From positions 1 through 15,944 of the forward strand of contig CALDPJ010000154.1 of NCBI GenBank assembly GCA_937911795.1: 15,944 bases of DNA, written 5' to 3'. The translations under genes were made by a program, and so were the position numbers. This stretch comes from an uncultured Flavobacteriales bacterium. Its GTDB lineage: Bacteria > Bacteroidota > Bacteroidia > Flavobacteriales_D > SKUL01. Numbering within the stretch: position 1 is the stretch's first letter; every line of letters starts with the position of its first letter. Positions 1 to 6,474 of this stretch are shown here, piece by piece. The notes beneath the pieces were generated by a model that worked only from the letters and a program-made list of their open reading frames with translations, was not told the origin of the DNA and searched no databases.

Positions 1-249
1 AAAGCCTCCGCCACCGGCAGCGCCGCCTACACCGGCATGTCCGTATTGGTCGTACCGCGCACGTTTATCGGAGTTGCTCAGAATTTCGTATGCCTCAGCC
101 GCTTCTTTGAATTGCTTTTCTGCGTTCGGGTCGTCCGGATTTTTATCCGGGTGATATTTGAGCGCAAGTTTCCTGTACGCCTTCTTGATATCGCTTCCCG
201 AGGCTTTTCTGTCTACGCCGAGTATCTCGTAATAATCTCTTTTCGCCAT
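1..249 (-). CDS. dnaJ: Chaperone protein DnaJ (Hsp40), partial
   Basis: J-domain co-chaperone that stimulates the ATPase of DnaK and delivers unfolded clients in the cytoplasm. Only the first 83 residues are present; the gene runs off the left edge of the window. It starts MAKRDYYEILGVDRKA, the classic J-domain opening. The catalytic HPD motif is at residues 33-35, between the helix containing KKAYRKLALKYHP and the later KQFKEAAEAYEILSNSDKR helix. After YDQYGHAG the sequence becomes glycine-rich, which is the start of the G/F linker. The start is the ATG just 7 bp after the grpE stop, so the two are one operon. The zinc-finger and C-terminal domains lie outside the window. The J domain and the operon partner make the assignment secure; DnaJ rather than CbpA is favoured by the grpE neighbour. 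Confidence 0.96.
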   Translation of the reverse strand, partial: MAKRDYYEILGVDRKASGSDIKKAYRKLALKYHPDKNPDDPNAEKQFKEAAEAYEILSNSDKRARYDQYGHAGVGGAAGGGGF

Positions 250-256
250 GGTTTGT

Positions 257-823
257 TTATTGTCCTACTACTACTTTGCTGAATCTTAGCACCTGGTCGT
301 TGAGGTAATATCCTTTTTCAACCACATCCACCACTTTGCCTTTCAGATCTTCTGACGGAGCGGGGATATTGGTAATCGCCTCGTGCAGATCGGTGTCGAA
401 AGGGGTTCCTTTAGCATCGATTTCCTTCAGGCCGGATTTCTCGAGGATGCCTTTCAGTTTGTTGTAAATCAAAGAAAAACCAACTTTCAATGTTTCGGGG
501 TCTTCAATTCCCTGATTGGATTCTATGGCCCTGTCGAAGTCGTCGAGCACGGGCAACACGGCTTTTATCGTGTCGCCACCGGCGTTGCGCTGCATTTCAA
601 TCTGCTGTTTTGCAGTTCTGCGGCGGTAGTTGTCAAATTCGGCATACAAGCGCAGGAATTTGTCGTTCATGGCAGCCAGTTGCTGCTCGAGTTCTTCTTC
701 ACGGCTCGGCTGCTCAACTTCTTCCGCAGCGACTTCGGTTTCTGAAGTCACCTCCGCATCCTTTTTGATATCAGGGTTTTCTACTTCTTCTGCAACGGAT
801 TTTTTCTTCTTTTTATCAGACAT
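257..823 (-). CDS. grpE: Nucleotide exchange factor GrpE
   Basis: GrpE exchanges ADP for ATP on DnaK and so works with DnaJ in the Hsp70 cycle. The product is 188 residues from the chosen ATG. It has a lysine-rich then strongly acidic, probably disordered N-terminus (MSDKKKKKSVAEEVE), a long coiled-coil region (EEELEQQLAAMNDKFLRLYAEFDNYRRRTAKQ), and the family's C-terminal beta-wing region (GTPFDTDLHEAITNIPAP, then KGYYLNDQVLRFSKVVVGQ). The frame stays open 13 codons further upstream to an ATG at 862, but that extension has no conserved sequence. The ATG at 823 follows an AAGGAAA stretch and gives a normal family start. The dnaJ start follows after 7 bp. Identification is by family sequence, which is clear. 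Confidence 0.96.
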   Translation of the reverse strand: MSDKKKKKSVAEEVENPDIKKDAEVTSETEVAAEEVEQPSREEELEQQLAAMNDKFLRLYAEFDNYRRRTAKQQIEMQRNAGGDTIKAVLPVLDDFDRAIESNQGIEDPETLKVGFSLIYNKLKGILEKSGLKEIDAKGTPFDTDLHEAITNIPAPSEDLKGKVVDVVEKGYYLNDQVLRFSKVVVGQ

Positions 824-876
824 TTTCCTTGATTTAAAATAACGCATGATCGCAGTGACCAAATAGTTTGCCAGCG

Positions 877-906
877 CAAAGATGCGGACAAATTGTCACT
901 TGCAAA
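877..906 (-). promoter_or_regulatory. Candidate Bacteroidota-type promoter for grpE-dnaJ
   Basis: Read on the minus strand there is TTTG (906-903), 18 bp, then CATCTTTG (884-877). The Bacteroidota vegetative promoter has TTTG near -33 and TAnnTTTG near -7, so the -7 box carries one mismatch. It would place transcription start near 870, about 45 nt before the grpE ATG at 823. This is a pattern match only. Confidence 0.35.
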
Positions 907-959
907 AAATCACGGGATGTCTGCGGATAATCTCCTGAAACAGAAAATCAATCCGTCAA

Positions 960-3872
960 TTAAAACTGGTGATTGATTCCGATACTAAAAGTTCTTCCGG
1001 GGCTGAAACTCGTGAAAGGCTGATCTTCGGTGCCATGGGATTTGTAATGTGTTTCCAGCTTGTCGTTGAGGATGTTCGAAACTCTGAAATCAACAGAGGT
1101 GCGTTGCGCTTTGCCCAGCTTTTTGTTGAAGCCGAAATTCAGACTGTGAAAAGGCTCGTGATAAATATCGGGAAACAATCCGGCACCAACGATGAATAAG
1201 GTCGGACCTTTTACGTTGTAGAAAATTCCGGTCTCGATTCCGATGTCGGCATGGCTGTAGCTCAATCCGCCGTTAATGACATAAGGTGCCTGTCCGGCCA
1301 TTTGCCGTCTGTCCTCGATGTTTTCTCCCGTTTTCTCGTAGGTTTTCCGCGAATTGAATTCAACATCGGTCATTGCGATTTGCGATTCAACATACGTAAA
1401 GTTTCCGTTAAGATTAAAATTGCGGAGTGCCGGTGAAATAAATTCCAGGTCTTTTCGGAATTCTACCTCAATTCCCACCAACATACCATCTCCCACATTC
1501 CGCGGCTGGTATTCGGTGCTGGTTTGCTGCTCCGGAATTCGCACGAGTTCTATCGGGTCGTCAAACGCTTTGTAGAACGCGCTCACCGAGAATATCTGGC
1601 CGCGATTCAAAAACAGTTCCCATCTCAGGTCGATGTTGTTGACGCGTGTTTCGGTGAGGCTTCCGTTCCACGCGGCATATTCGAACAGGCTTCCGTTAAA
1701 AATACGGTTGGTGATGGGGTCGATGATCTGGGCGTAAGAAAGCTCTTTGAATGAGGGTCGTGCGATGGTTCTGGAATACGAAGCCCGTATATTCTGATCT
1801 TCTGTGAGGCTGTATATCAGGTTCACCGAAGGGAAGAAATCCAGCGATTCCAGTACTTTTTCATTCACCAGGTTGTTGCCGTTTTCGATGTCGCCGTTCG
1901 CGAAAGATTGATCCCGACCTGTGTGTCGTTGTACGAAATATTCGGCCCGAATGCCAAGAATGGTTTTAAGATTCGGGAGCAAGAACATTTCATTCGAAAC
2001 ATACAATGCGCTGTTGTTGACATTGGATTGGTATTCATTGGGGTTCGGATCATTGTTTCCCGATTGATAGTAGATGTTGTTGGTATTTGCCGGAAAAATA
2101 TTTTCGGGATTCAACACGGCATTGGGATCGGGGTTGGGCCAATCCTGGTTTCCGAAAAACTGCATATCGAACGACAGGATTTCATAGTCTCGCTGTTTGT
2201 ACGTGTGGCTTCCTCCGAATTTGAATCTGGCCTCTTTGGCGAGCATCTTATAGTTTTTGGTGATGTCGATTTTTCCGGTAGCGTTGATTTCACTCAACGA
2301 TCGCCATATACGGGAGGGATTTCCACCTGCTCCGGCAAAGAAAGCGGTGTCAACAGCAGTTTGCGTAAAAGCTGTTTTACGGATGTCGGGATCATTTGAG
2401 CTGCTTAAAGTTGGCGAAAGCCTCCAGTCTATTTCCCATCCTGAGTTTTTGAGTGAATGCGTTCCGTTGAGCAGAATGTTTGTCAATCCGCGCTGGTTGT
2501 ACTCCAGGTTGTCTGACGTGGCGATGTATCCCGATTGTCCGACGGCTTCACCGTTGTTGTCGATTCTGAATTTACCGGCCCGGCTTTCGCCGTTTTGAAG
2601 GTGCATGAGTGTCAATCGTATTTTGGAGAATTGGCCTTTGTAGGCCAGCCCCCCCAGCGCTCCAATCAGAATATTCCGCTCGCCGAGTTCCCCCGTTTGC
2701 ATATTGGCCTGCTGCATCTCTTCAATTTCGGGATGGATGGAGCGTTGGAATTCTCCGTAAACCATGTCATCATAATACTTGTAGTCGGTTTTGTACGACA
2801 ACGAGAAAATGTATCCAAGTTTTGGATCTGAATTCAGGTAGCTGTCGGTGCTGTCTTTTTTCTTTTTGAGCTCTATTTGATTGCCCAATGTGAAACTGGC
2901 GCTGTAATCCACCAGACTGGTTTGTCGTGTGGCACCGAGTTCAGGGTTAAAGCTCCCAACAAAATCATTCACCGTTTCTGAAGAAGCTCCGCTCACCGGC
3001 GTGGGTATGTTATTTTGTTGTGCACGCGCCGGTAATTCGCGGGTTCCATCGTCGAAACCGAGAAAGTCGGTATTTCCTCCCTGATACGTCAGGTAGTTTG
3101 GGTTGAGATGGATGTCGGGGTTGAAGGAGGTGCCGATGGAAACGTTCAGTATTTTCCCCGATGGAAAATCCTTGGTTTCTATATTCAGAATTCCTCCGGT
3201 GAAATCTGCCGGCAAATCGGCAGTGAAGTTTTTGCTGATCATCATGTTGTCGATCAGGTTGGTTGGGAAAATATCCATTTGCAAACTGTTCCTGTCCGGA
3301 TCCAGACCCGGAATATCTACTCCGTTGAGGGTGGTTTTTGTGTAGCGATCGCCAAGGCCCCGAACGTAAATGTATTTTCCGCCTTCAATTGAAACGCCGG
3401 TAACTCTTTTGGCTGCTTCTACGGCTGTGGCATCGCCGGTTTGTTGCATTTTACTGGCAGAGATACCGTCCATCATGGCGGCAGATTTTTTCTTCATGCT
3501 CAACAAAGCAACTTCGGACGATCGCACGGCTTCGGCCGTAATTACCACCTCTGCCAATTCCATGTTGCTGGCTTTCATGCGAATGTTTTCGAGCAGGGTA
3601 ACTTCGCCTTCCTGTACTTCAACACCGGTAATGGTCATGGTTTGGTAGGTGACATAGGAGACCTGAAGATCGTAAGTTCCCGGCTCGATGTTCAGGGTAA
3701 ATTGTCCGTCCAGATCGGTAACGGTTCCTTTTAATGCGCTGTGGATGTAGATATTTACACCGATGAGCGTTTGCCCGTCGCCGTCGTCGATGACCGAGCC
3801 GCGAATGGTCCCGGTTTGTGCGTTGACAATCGATACAGAAAAGGCGAGAAGAATACAAAACAGGTGTTTCAT
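960..3872 (-). CDS. TonB-dependent outer-membrane receptor with N-terminal carboxypeptidase-regulatory-like domain
   Basis: A 970-residue outer-membrane transporter energised by TonB-ExbBD; the substrate cannot be read from sequence. The chosen start gives a signal peptide (MKHLFCILLAFSVSIVNAQ, cleavage after about residue 18). An Ig-like carboxypeptidase-regulatory domain (about 20-100; TGTIRGSVIDDGDGQTLIGV...) comes next. Then comes the plug, about 115-245, with EVVITAEAVRSSE, VRGLGDRYTKTTLNGVDIP and GGILNIETKDFP. The remainder is a large beta-barrel ending RTFSIGINHQF, with the terminal aromatic residue expected for BAM insertion. The frame is open for 35 more codons upstream, but that stretch has no signal peptide and overlaps the intercistronic hairpin, so it was not used. 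It lies 123 bp downstream of a surface-type lipoprotein gene, and the pair resembles a SusC/SusD arrangement in reverse order with a different lipoprotein class. No T9SS C-terminal domain is visible. Confidence 0.93.
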   Translation of the reverse strand: MKHLFCILLAFSVSIVNAQTGTIRGSVIDDGDGQTLIGVNIYIHSALKGTVTDLDGQFTLNIEPGTYDLQVSYVTYQTMTITGVEVQEGEVTLLENIRMKASNMELAEVVITAEAVRSSEVALLSMKKKSAAMMDGISASKMQQTGDATAVEAAKRVTGVSIEGGKYIYVRGLGDRYTKTTLNGVDIPGLDPDRNSLQMDIFPTNLIDNMMISKNFTADLPADFTGGILNIETKDFPSGKILNVSIGTSFNPDIHLNPNYLTYQGGNTDFLGFDDGTRELPARAQQNNIPTPVSGASSETVNDFVGSFNPELGATRQTSLVDYSASFTLGNQIELKKKKDSTDSYLNSDPKLGYIFSLSYKTDYKYYDDMVYGEFQRSIHPEIEEMQQANMQTGELGERNILIGALGGLAYKGQFSKIRLTLMHLQNGESRAGKFRIDNNGEAVGQSGYIATSDNLEYNQRGLTNILLNGTHSLKNSGWEIDWRLSPTLSSSNDPDIRKTAFTQTAVDTAFFAGAGGNPSRIWRSLSEINATGKIDITKNYKMLAKEARFKFGGSHTYKQRDYEILSFDMQFFGNQDWPNPDPNAVLNPENIFPANTNNIYYQSGNNDPNPNEYQSNVNNSALYVSNEMFLLPNLKTILGIRAEYFVQRHTGRDQSFANGDIENGNNLVNEKVLESLDFFPSVNLIYSLTEDQNIRASYSRTIARPSFKELSYAQIIDPITNRIFNGSLFEYAAWNGSLTETRVNNIDLRWELFLNRGQIFSVSAFYKAFDDPIELVRIPEQQTSTEYQPRNVGDGMLVGIEVEFRKDLEFISPALRNFNLNGNFTYVESQIAMTDVEFNSRKTYEKTGENIEDRRQMAGQAPYVINGGLSYSHADIGIETGIFYNVKGPTLFIVGAGLFPDIYHEPFHSLNFGFNKKLGKAQRTSVDFRVSNILNDKLETHYKSHGTEDQPFTSFSPGRTFSIGINHQF

Positions 3873-3908
3873 TGATGTTGTGATGAGGGTTTTGAAACAA
3901 GAAAGACC

Positions 3909-3931
3909 CACCGGATATTTGAAATCCGGTG
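3909..3931 (-). terminator. Hairpin between lipoprotein and receptor genes (attenuator, terminator or mRNA stabiliser)
   Basis: A perfect 8-bp inverted repeat (CACCGGAT at 3909-3916 and ATCCGGTG at 3924-3931) encloses a 7-nt loop. On the minus strand it is followed by a moderately T-rich GGTCTTTCTTGTT. An ACCC upstream of it can extend the stem against GGGT with a bulge. It stands between two genes that look co-transcribed, so partial termination or protection of the upstream lipoprotein message is more likely than full termination. Function is inferred. Confidence 0.5.
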
Positions 3932-3995
3932 AGCCTGAAAATGTGGGTTTTATTTGTTTTCTAATTAAGCAGTCCAATAGGGATATGAAAAGACA

Positions 3996-5204
3996 TTACA
4001 AACCTGATAAGGCACCTGCTGCTGAAGCCCATGTCCAACCGAAGCCGGAGATGTCAGCCTGTGGAGTATTTCCGGTTGATATGCCACCGGGAATGGTTCC
4101 ATCCACGTGCGATTGAAGGTCGGACTGCGATACGTTTAAGAGGATGTTTGTAAAATTGACTTCGCCGACATTGTGGGTAGTCCTGTTGATGATTTGTCCG
4201 TCTGCAATGTCCGTGAAGTACAGGTTTTCAAGATTTACGATCGAATTGTCGTCGGTGTTGATAAGGTCTTCACCAACCCGCCCATTGTAAGAAGCTTTGA
4301 TGGATCCGTTTCTGATGGTGTGTCCGGCGGCATAAGAACCTTCGGGGCCGTCGAGTTCAAAAGCATGCCCCAATGCTCCGATGACTACAAAATTGTCGAG
4401 CGTGCCAGCCCACGATTGATCGGTGTCGATACCATCGTCTCCGCAGTTCCACGAAACCACGTTGGTTACGTTTACTGATCCGCCAAACCACTCAACACCA
4501 TCGTCCTGATTGGCTACGATTTCGATATGGTCGATAACCGTTCCGTTTCCTACTCCACCGAGCGTAAGTCCGTTGATTTCATTTCCGGAACCGATGTTGG
4601 TTCCACCGTGACGAATGGAAATGTATTTGAGGATACCGGAATTGTCGTTGTCGTTGTTTCCACCGTAAAGACCATTGGCATCGGAAGTAGGAATTCCCTC
4701 GATTTGCACTTCACTTACATCACCATTGTCATTGGACGCAGATATACGGGCTTTACCCAGCACAATCACACCACCCCACAAACCGTTGATCGTCGGGTCG
4801 AGGTTTGGGCTGGTAAAGTTTCCGTTCTGGATGTCTTCCGGAGAGATTTCGTCGGCAACCGAAGTAAAAATAATCGGCTCTGTTGCTGTTCCTTCAGCAA
4901 TCAGTTTTCCACCGCGGGCAACGATTAAAGCTGTTGCGTTGGCGCCGGCACCGGCTTCGCCTTTAATCACGGTTCCTTTTTCTATGGTCAGCGTAGCACC
5001 ATCGGTCACCACGATTCTACCTCCAAGCTGATACACATTGTCATTCGTCCATGATGTATTGGAAGAAATATTCTGAGTAATAACTTTGTTGCCCGAGTTG
5101 TCGGTTGGCGTCGGTTCAGGTGTAGGAGTCGGATCATCTTTTTTGCAGGCTGACAGTGCAAGAACTGCAATGGAAAGTGCGGTTAATAAATTGAGCTTTT
5201 TCAT
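3996..5204 (-). CDS. Surface lipoprotein with beta-helix-like repeats, partner of the TonB receptor
   Basis: A 402-residue lipoprotein. The signal peptide MKKLNLLTALSIAVLALSAC gives lipidation at Cys20. The next residues, KKDD, place K-D-D at +3 to +5 of the mature protein, which matches the lipoprotein export signal described in Capnocytophaga/Flavobacterium for the outer face of the outer membrane. A PTPTPEPTPT linker follows. The rest is rich in short Gly/Asn/Asp beta-repeats (GGRIVVTDGATLTIEKGTVIKG, GLWGGVIVLGKARIS, DHIEIVANQDDGVEWFGG, NVVSWNCGDDGIDTD), as in right-handed beta-helix proteins. From memory, this family commonly neighbours TonB receptors in Bacteroidota and some members carry an unhelpful multidrug-transporter label. 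No catalytic site is recognisable; substrate capture for the receptor is the likely role. A TTG two codons upstream (5210) was passed over for the ATG at 5204. Confidence 0.85.
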   Translation of the reverse strand: MKKLNLLTALSIAVLALSACKKDDPTPTPEPTPTDNSGNKVITQNISSNTSWTNDNVYQLGGRIVVTDGATLTIEKGTVIKGEAGAGANATALIVARGGKLIAEGTATEPIIFTSVADEISPEDIQNGNFTSPNLDPTINGLWGGVIVLGKARISASNDNGDVSEVQIEGIPTSDANGLYGGNNDNDNSGILKYISIRHGGTNIGSGNEINGLTLGGVGNGTVIDHIEIVANQDDGVEWFGGSVNVTNVVSWNCGDDGIDTDQSWAGTLDNFVVIGALGHAFELDGPEGSYAAGHTIRNGSIKASYNGRVGEDLINTDDNSIVNLENLYFTDIADGQIINRTTHNVGEVNFTNILLNVSQSDLQSHVDGTIPGGISTGNTPQADISGFGWTWASAAGALSGL

Positions 5205-5233
5205 GTTCAATGTTTTTTCGTTTTGTTACACCG

Positions 5234-5241
5234 CAAATGTA
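5234..5241 (-). promoter_or_regulatory. Perfect Bacteroidota -7 element upstream of the lipoprotein-receptor operon
   Basis: On the minus strand 5241-5234 reads TACATTTG, an exact match to TAnnTTTG. It would start transcription around 5228-5230, giving a leader of about 25 nt before the ATG at 5204. There is no convincing TTTG about 19 bp further upstream; the -33 position is occupied instead by the direct repeat at 5251-5267. A perfect -7 with a poor -33 fits an activator-dependent promoter. Confidence 0.55.
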
Positions 5242-5250
5242 TCGGGGTGC

Positions 5251-5267
5251 TGTTACCTCTATGTTAA
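5251..5267 (-). promoter_or_regulatory. 11-bp-spaced direct repeat, candidate Pho-box-like activator site
   Basis: On the minus strand TTAACA (5267-5262) and GTAACA (5256-5251) are repeated with an 11-bp period, one helical turn, ending 9 bp before the TACATTTG -7 element. OmpR/PhoB-type response regulators bind such tandem half-sites in place of the -35 element: the E. coli Pho box has 11-bp period, and Bacillus PhoP sites use TTAACA-like half-sites. Seen: the repeat and its position. Inferred: that it binds such a regulator. Confidence 0.35.
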
Positions 5268-5344
5268 TCGCACTTTATCAAAAGCGACACTTAGTGTGAA
5301 CGATGGGTGAAGAAATACTTCCCGGCCAGGGTTATTAAAAATCC

Positions 5345-5378
5345 GGAAAGTAATTCCGATCTTTTTTATTACTTTTCC
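5345..5378. repeat. Imperfect inverted repeat in the divergent region 5205-5405
   Basis: GGAAAGTAAT (5345-5354) and ATTACTTTTCC (5368-5378) can pair over 10 bp with one bulged T; the loop is T-rich. It lies in the 201-bp space between the two divergent lipoprotein genes, 28 bp before the ATG at 5406. It could be a leader hairpin of the rightward gene or a binding site. No clear TAnnTTTG promoter was found for the rightward gene. Confidence 0.3.
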
Positions 5379-5405
5379 TCAAGTCATATTAGCGGCTACT
5401 CATAT

Positions 5406-6008
5406 ATGAAACTCCGGTTATTCCCTTTGTTGATATTGCTCCTGTTTTCTGCCTGCACTTCAGAAGAGCAGCGACAGCGTGCGCCCGGAGATCCCGTTAC
5501 ACCGGCAGATGTAGAGCATGCATTGGAGCATTATAGCCTCGATCAGTATTTTTCCGGCCCTGAGCGGGATACGCTGCTCACCAATATGGTTACTTATATT
5601 TATCGCCGACCGGCAAAAGCTACCGTAGAAAACCGCACCCATCCGCGTTACCGCCAATATTATATCCGAAGTGCGGCCGAATTTGAGTATGTGTATCATG
5701 CAAAAAACAATGACGGGGTGCATTATTACTACCTGATCCGGCCCGCGCGAAACCTCGAGCGCAATTTCCGTGGAGTTGGCGGACGGTTTACAACCAATGA
5801 AAATCTCGAACTGGTAACGTTCGAAGAAGTGTTCAACACTACGATCATGGACAAGCAAAGCCTTCGTGAAAAAGGGTTGCTGCTTTTTGAAGAGATGGTC
5901 GAAACCGGAAATGTAGACCGCTATCTTTCTGATCAGAACCTGGTAGAATGGCCCGATCATCGCCTGCACTACAACACAGAGCGCCGGGAGTGGCGATATG
6001 TTGACTGA
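5406..6008 (+). CDS. Lipoprotein of unknown function
   Basis: A 200-residue putative lipoprotein that I do not recognise as a named family. The ATG at 5406 gives a clean type II signal peptide, MKLRLFPLLILLLFSAC, with Cys17 as the lipidated residue. The next residues are TSEEQ, with acids at +4 and +5, which may favour export to the outer-membrane surface. The frame is open back to an ATG at 5307, but that adds 33 residues lacking a signal and was rejected. The mature part is hydrophilic and rich in Tyr, Arg and Glu, with no repeats and no membrane segment after the signal. It is co-directional with the ASRT/GH13/oxidoreductase genes that start 78 bp downstream, so it could be the first gene of that unit or simply a neighbour. 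Its left neighbour is divergent. Confidence 0.8.
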   Translation: MKLRLFPLLILLLFSACTSEEQRQRAPGDPVTPADVEHALEHYSLDQYFSGPERDTLLTNMVTYIYRRPAKATVENRTHPRYRQYYIRSAAEFEYVYHAKNNDGVHYYYLIRPARNLERNFRGVGGRFTTNENLELVTFEEVFNTTIMDKQSLREKGLLLFEEMVETGNVDRYLSDQNLVEWPDHRLHYNTERREWRYVD

Positions 6009-6042
6009 TTGTTAATTCCGTTTTCAGAACAATTATTCTTTG
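6009..6042 (+). promoter_or_regulatory. Weak promoter candidate before the ASRT-GH13 cassette
   Basis: TTG (6009-6011), 22 bp, then TATTCTTTG (6034-6042) resembles the Bacteroidota -33/-7 pair, but with one extra base in the -7 box. It would start transcription about 40 nt before the ATG at 6087. It overlaps the end of the preceding gene. Weak evidence. Confidence 0.25.
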
Positions 6043-6058
6043 TGCCGTGTTATGAGTG

Positions 6059-6073
6059 AAGCGGATTCCGCTT
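6059..6073 (+). other. Short hairpin just upstream of the first ASRT gene
   Basis: AAGCGG (6059-6064) and CCGCTT (6068-6073) form a perfect 6-bp stem with a 3-nt loop, 13 bp before the ATG at 6087. It is followed by TTAAAAAACA rather than a T tract, so it is not a good rightward terminator. It may shape the leader of the cassette mRNA or be a small palindromic operator. Confidence 0.3.
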
Positions 6074-6086
6074 TAAAAAACACGCT

Positions 6087-6464
6087 ATGGAGTATGTAAT
6101 GGGAAAAATGAACTGGGCAATTGCCGAAGGTTACATTCCCGGAGAGAGCAATGGTCCTGATCCTGAAATGACCAGTCATGAAACGGCCTGCATTCTGAAC
6201 ACGGCTGATACAGAGGCGAATGTTGAAATTATGATTTACTTCTCCAATCAGGATCCGATCGGTCCGTATAAGGTGAAAGTGCCGGCCAAAAGAGTGTTTC
6301 ATCTGCGGTTCAACGATCTTGAAGATCCGAAAAAAATTCCCCGCGACACCGACTATGCAAGCACGCTCATTTCTGATGTTCCCATCGTTGTTCAGCACAC
6401 CCGGCTGGATTCCCGCCAAAAAGAACTCGCATTGCTGAGCACCATGGCTTATTCTGCACATTAG
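6087..6464 (+). CDS. Anabaena sensory rhodopsin transducer (ASRT) family protein, copy 1
   Basis: A 125-residue soluble protein of the ASRT family (Pfam sensory rhodopsin transducer), a small beta-sandwich that oligomerises in Anabaena. As I recall the Anabaena protein, the family's diagnostic blocks are all present: WAIAEGYIPGESNGPDPEM, SHETACILNTAD, ANVEIMIYFSNQDPIGPYKV, VFHLRFNDLEDP, IPRDTDYAS, and VPIVVQHTRLDSRQKELALLSTMAYS. The start at 6087 puts the conserved Trp at residue 10, as in the Anabaena protein; Met5 and Met8 are alternatives. No signal peptide or membrane segment, so it is cytoplasmic. No rhodopsin gene is in the window. A published comparative analysis proposed that ASRT proteins bind sugars and sit in sugar-metabolism operons. 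Here the next gene, 10 bp on, encodes a GH13 trehalose-synthase-like enzyme, which fits that view. Confidence 0.92.
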   Translation: MEYVMGKMNWAIAEGYIPGESNGPDPEMTSHETACILNTADTEANVEIMIYFSNQDPIGPYKVKVPAKRVFHLRFNDLEDPKKIPRDTDYASTLISDVPIVVQHTRLDSRQKELALLSTMAYSAH

Positions 6465-6474
6465 TATTTCCCGG

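Noticed and set aside
918..956. Possible receptor terminator with CGGAT/ATCCG arms
   Set aside because: Five-base stem with a long loop and no T tract; too weak to call.
1908..2399. Long plus-strand open frame opposite the TonB receptor
   Set aside because: Shadow of the receptor gene; composition is the complement of receptor codons and no domain is visible.
3873..3977. Upstream extension of the receptor to an ATG at 3977
   Set aside because: The extension has no signal peptide and runs through the hairpin; the ATG at 3872 is followed directly by a typical signal sequence.
5224..5229. A third TGTTAC downstream of the Pho-like repeat
   Set aside because: It is 27 bp from the nearest copy, off the 11-bp phase, and downstream of the -7 element, so probably coincidental.
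5307..5405. Upstream extension of the lipoprotein to an ATG at 5307
   Set aside because: It would bury the lipoprotein signal 33 residues inside the protein.
5460..5969. A 169-codon minus-strand frame opposite the unassigned lipoprotein
   Set aside because: The plus-strand frame has a convincing signal peptide and lipobox; the antisense frame has no start context or family features.
6033..6461. A 142-codon minus-strand frame opposite ASRT copy 1
   Set aside because: The ASRT frame matches a known family over its full length.
6087..6464. Light-sensing function with a rhodopsin, as the ASRT family name implies
   Set aside because: No seven-helix retinal protein is encoded in the window and the neighbours are sugar enzymes; many ASRT proteins occur in organisms without rhodopsin.
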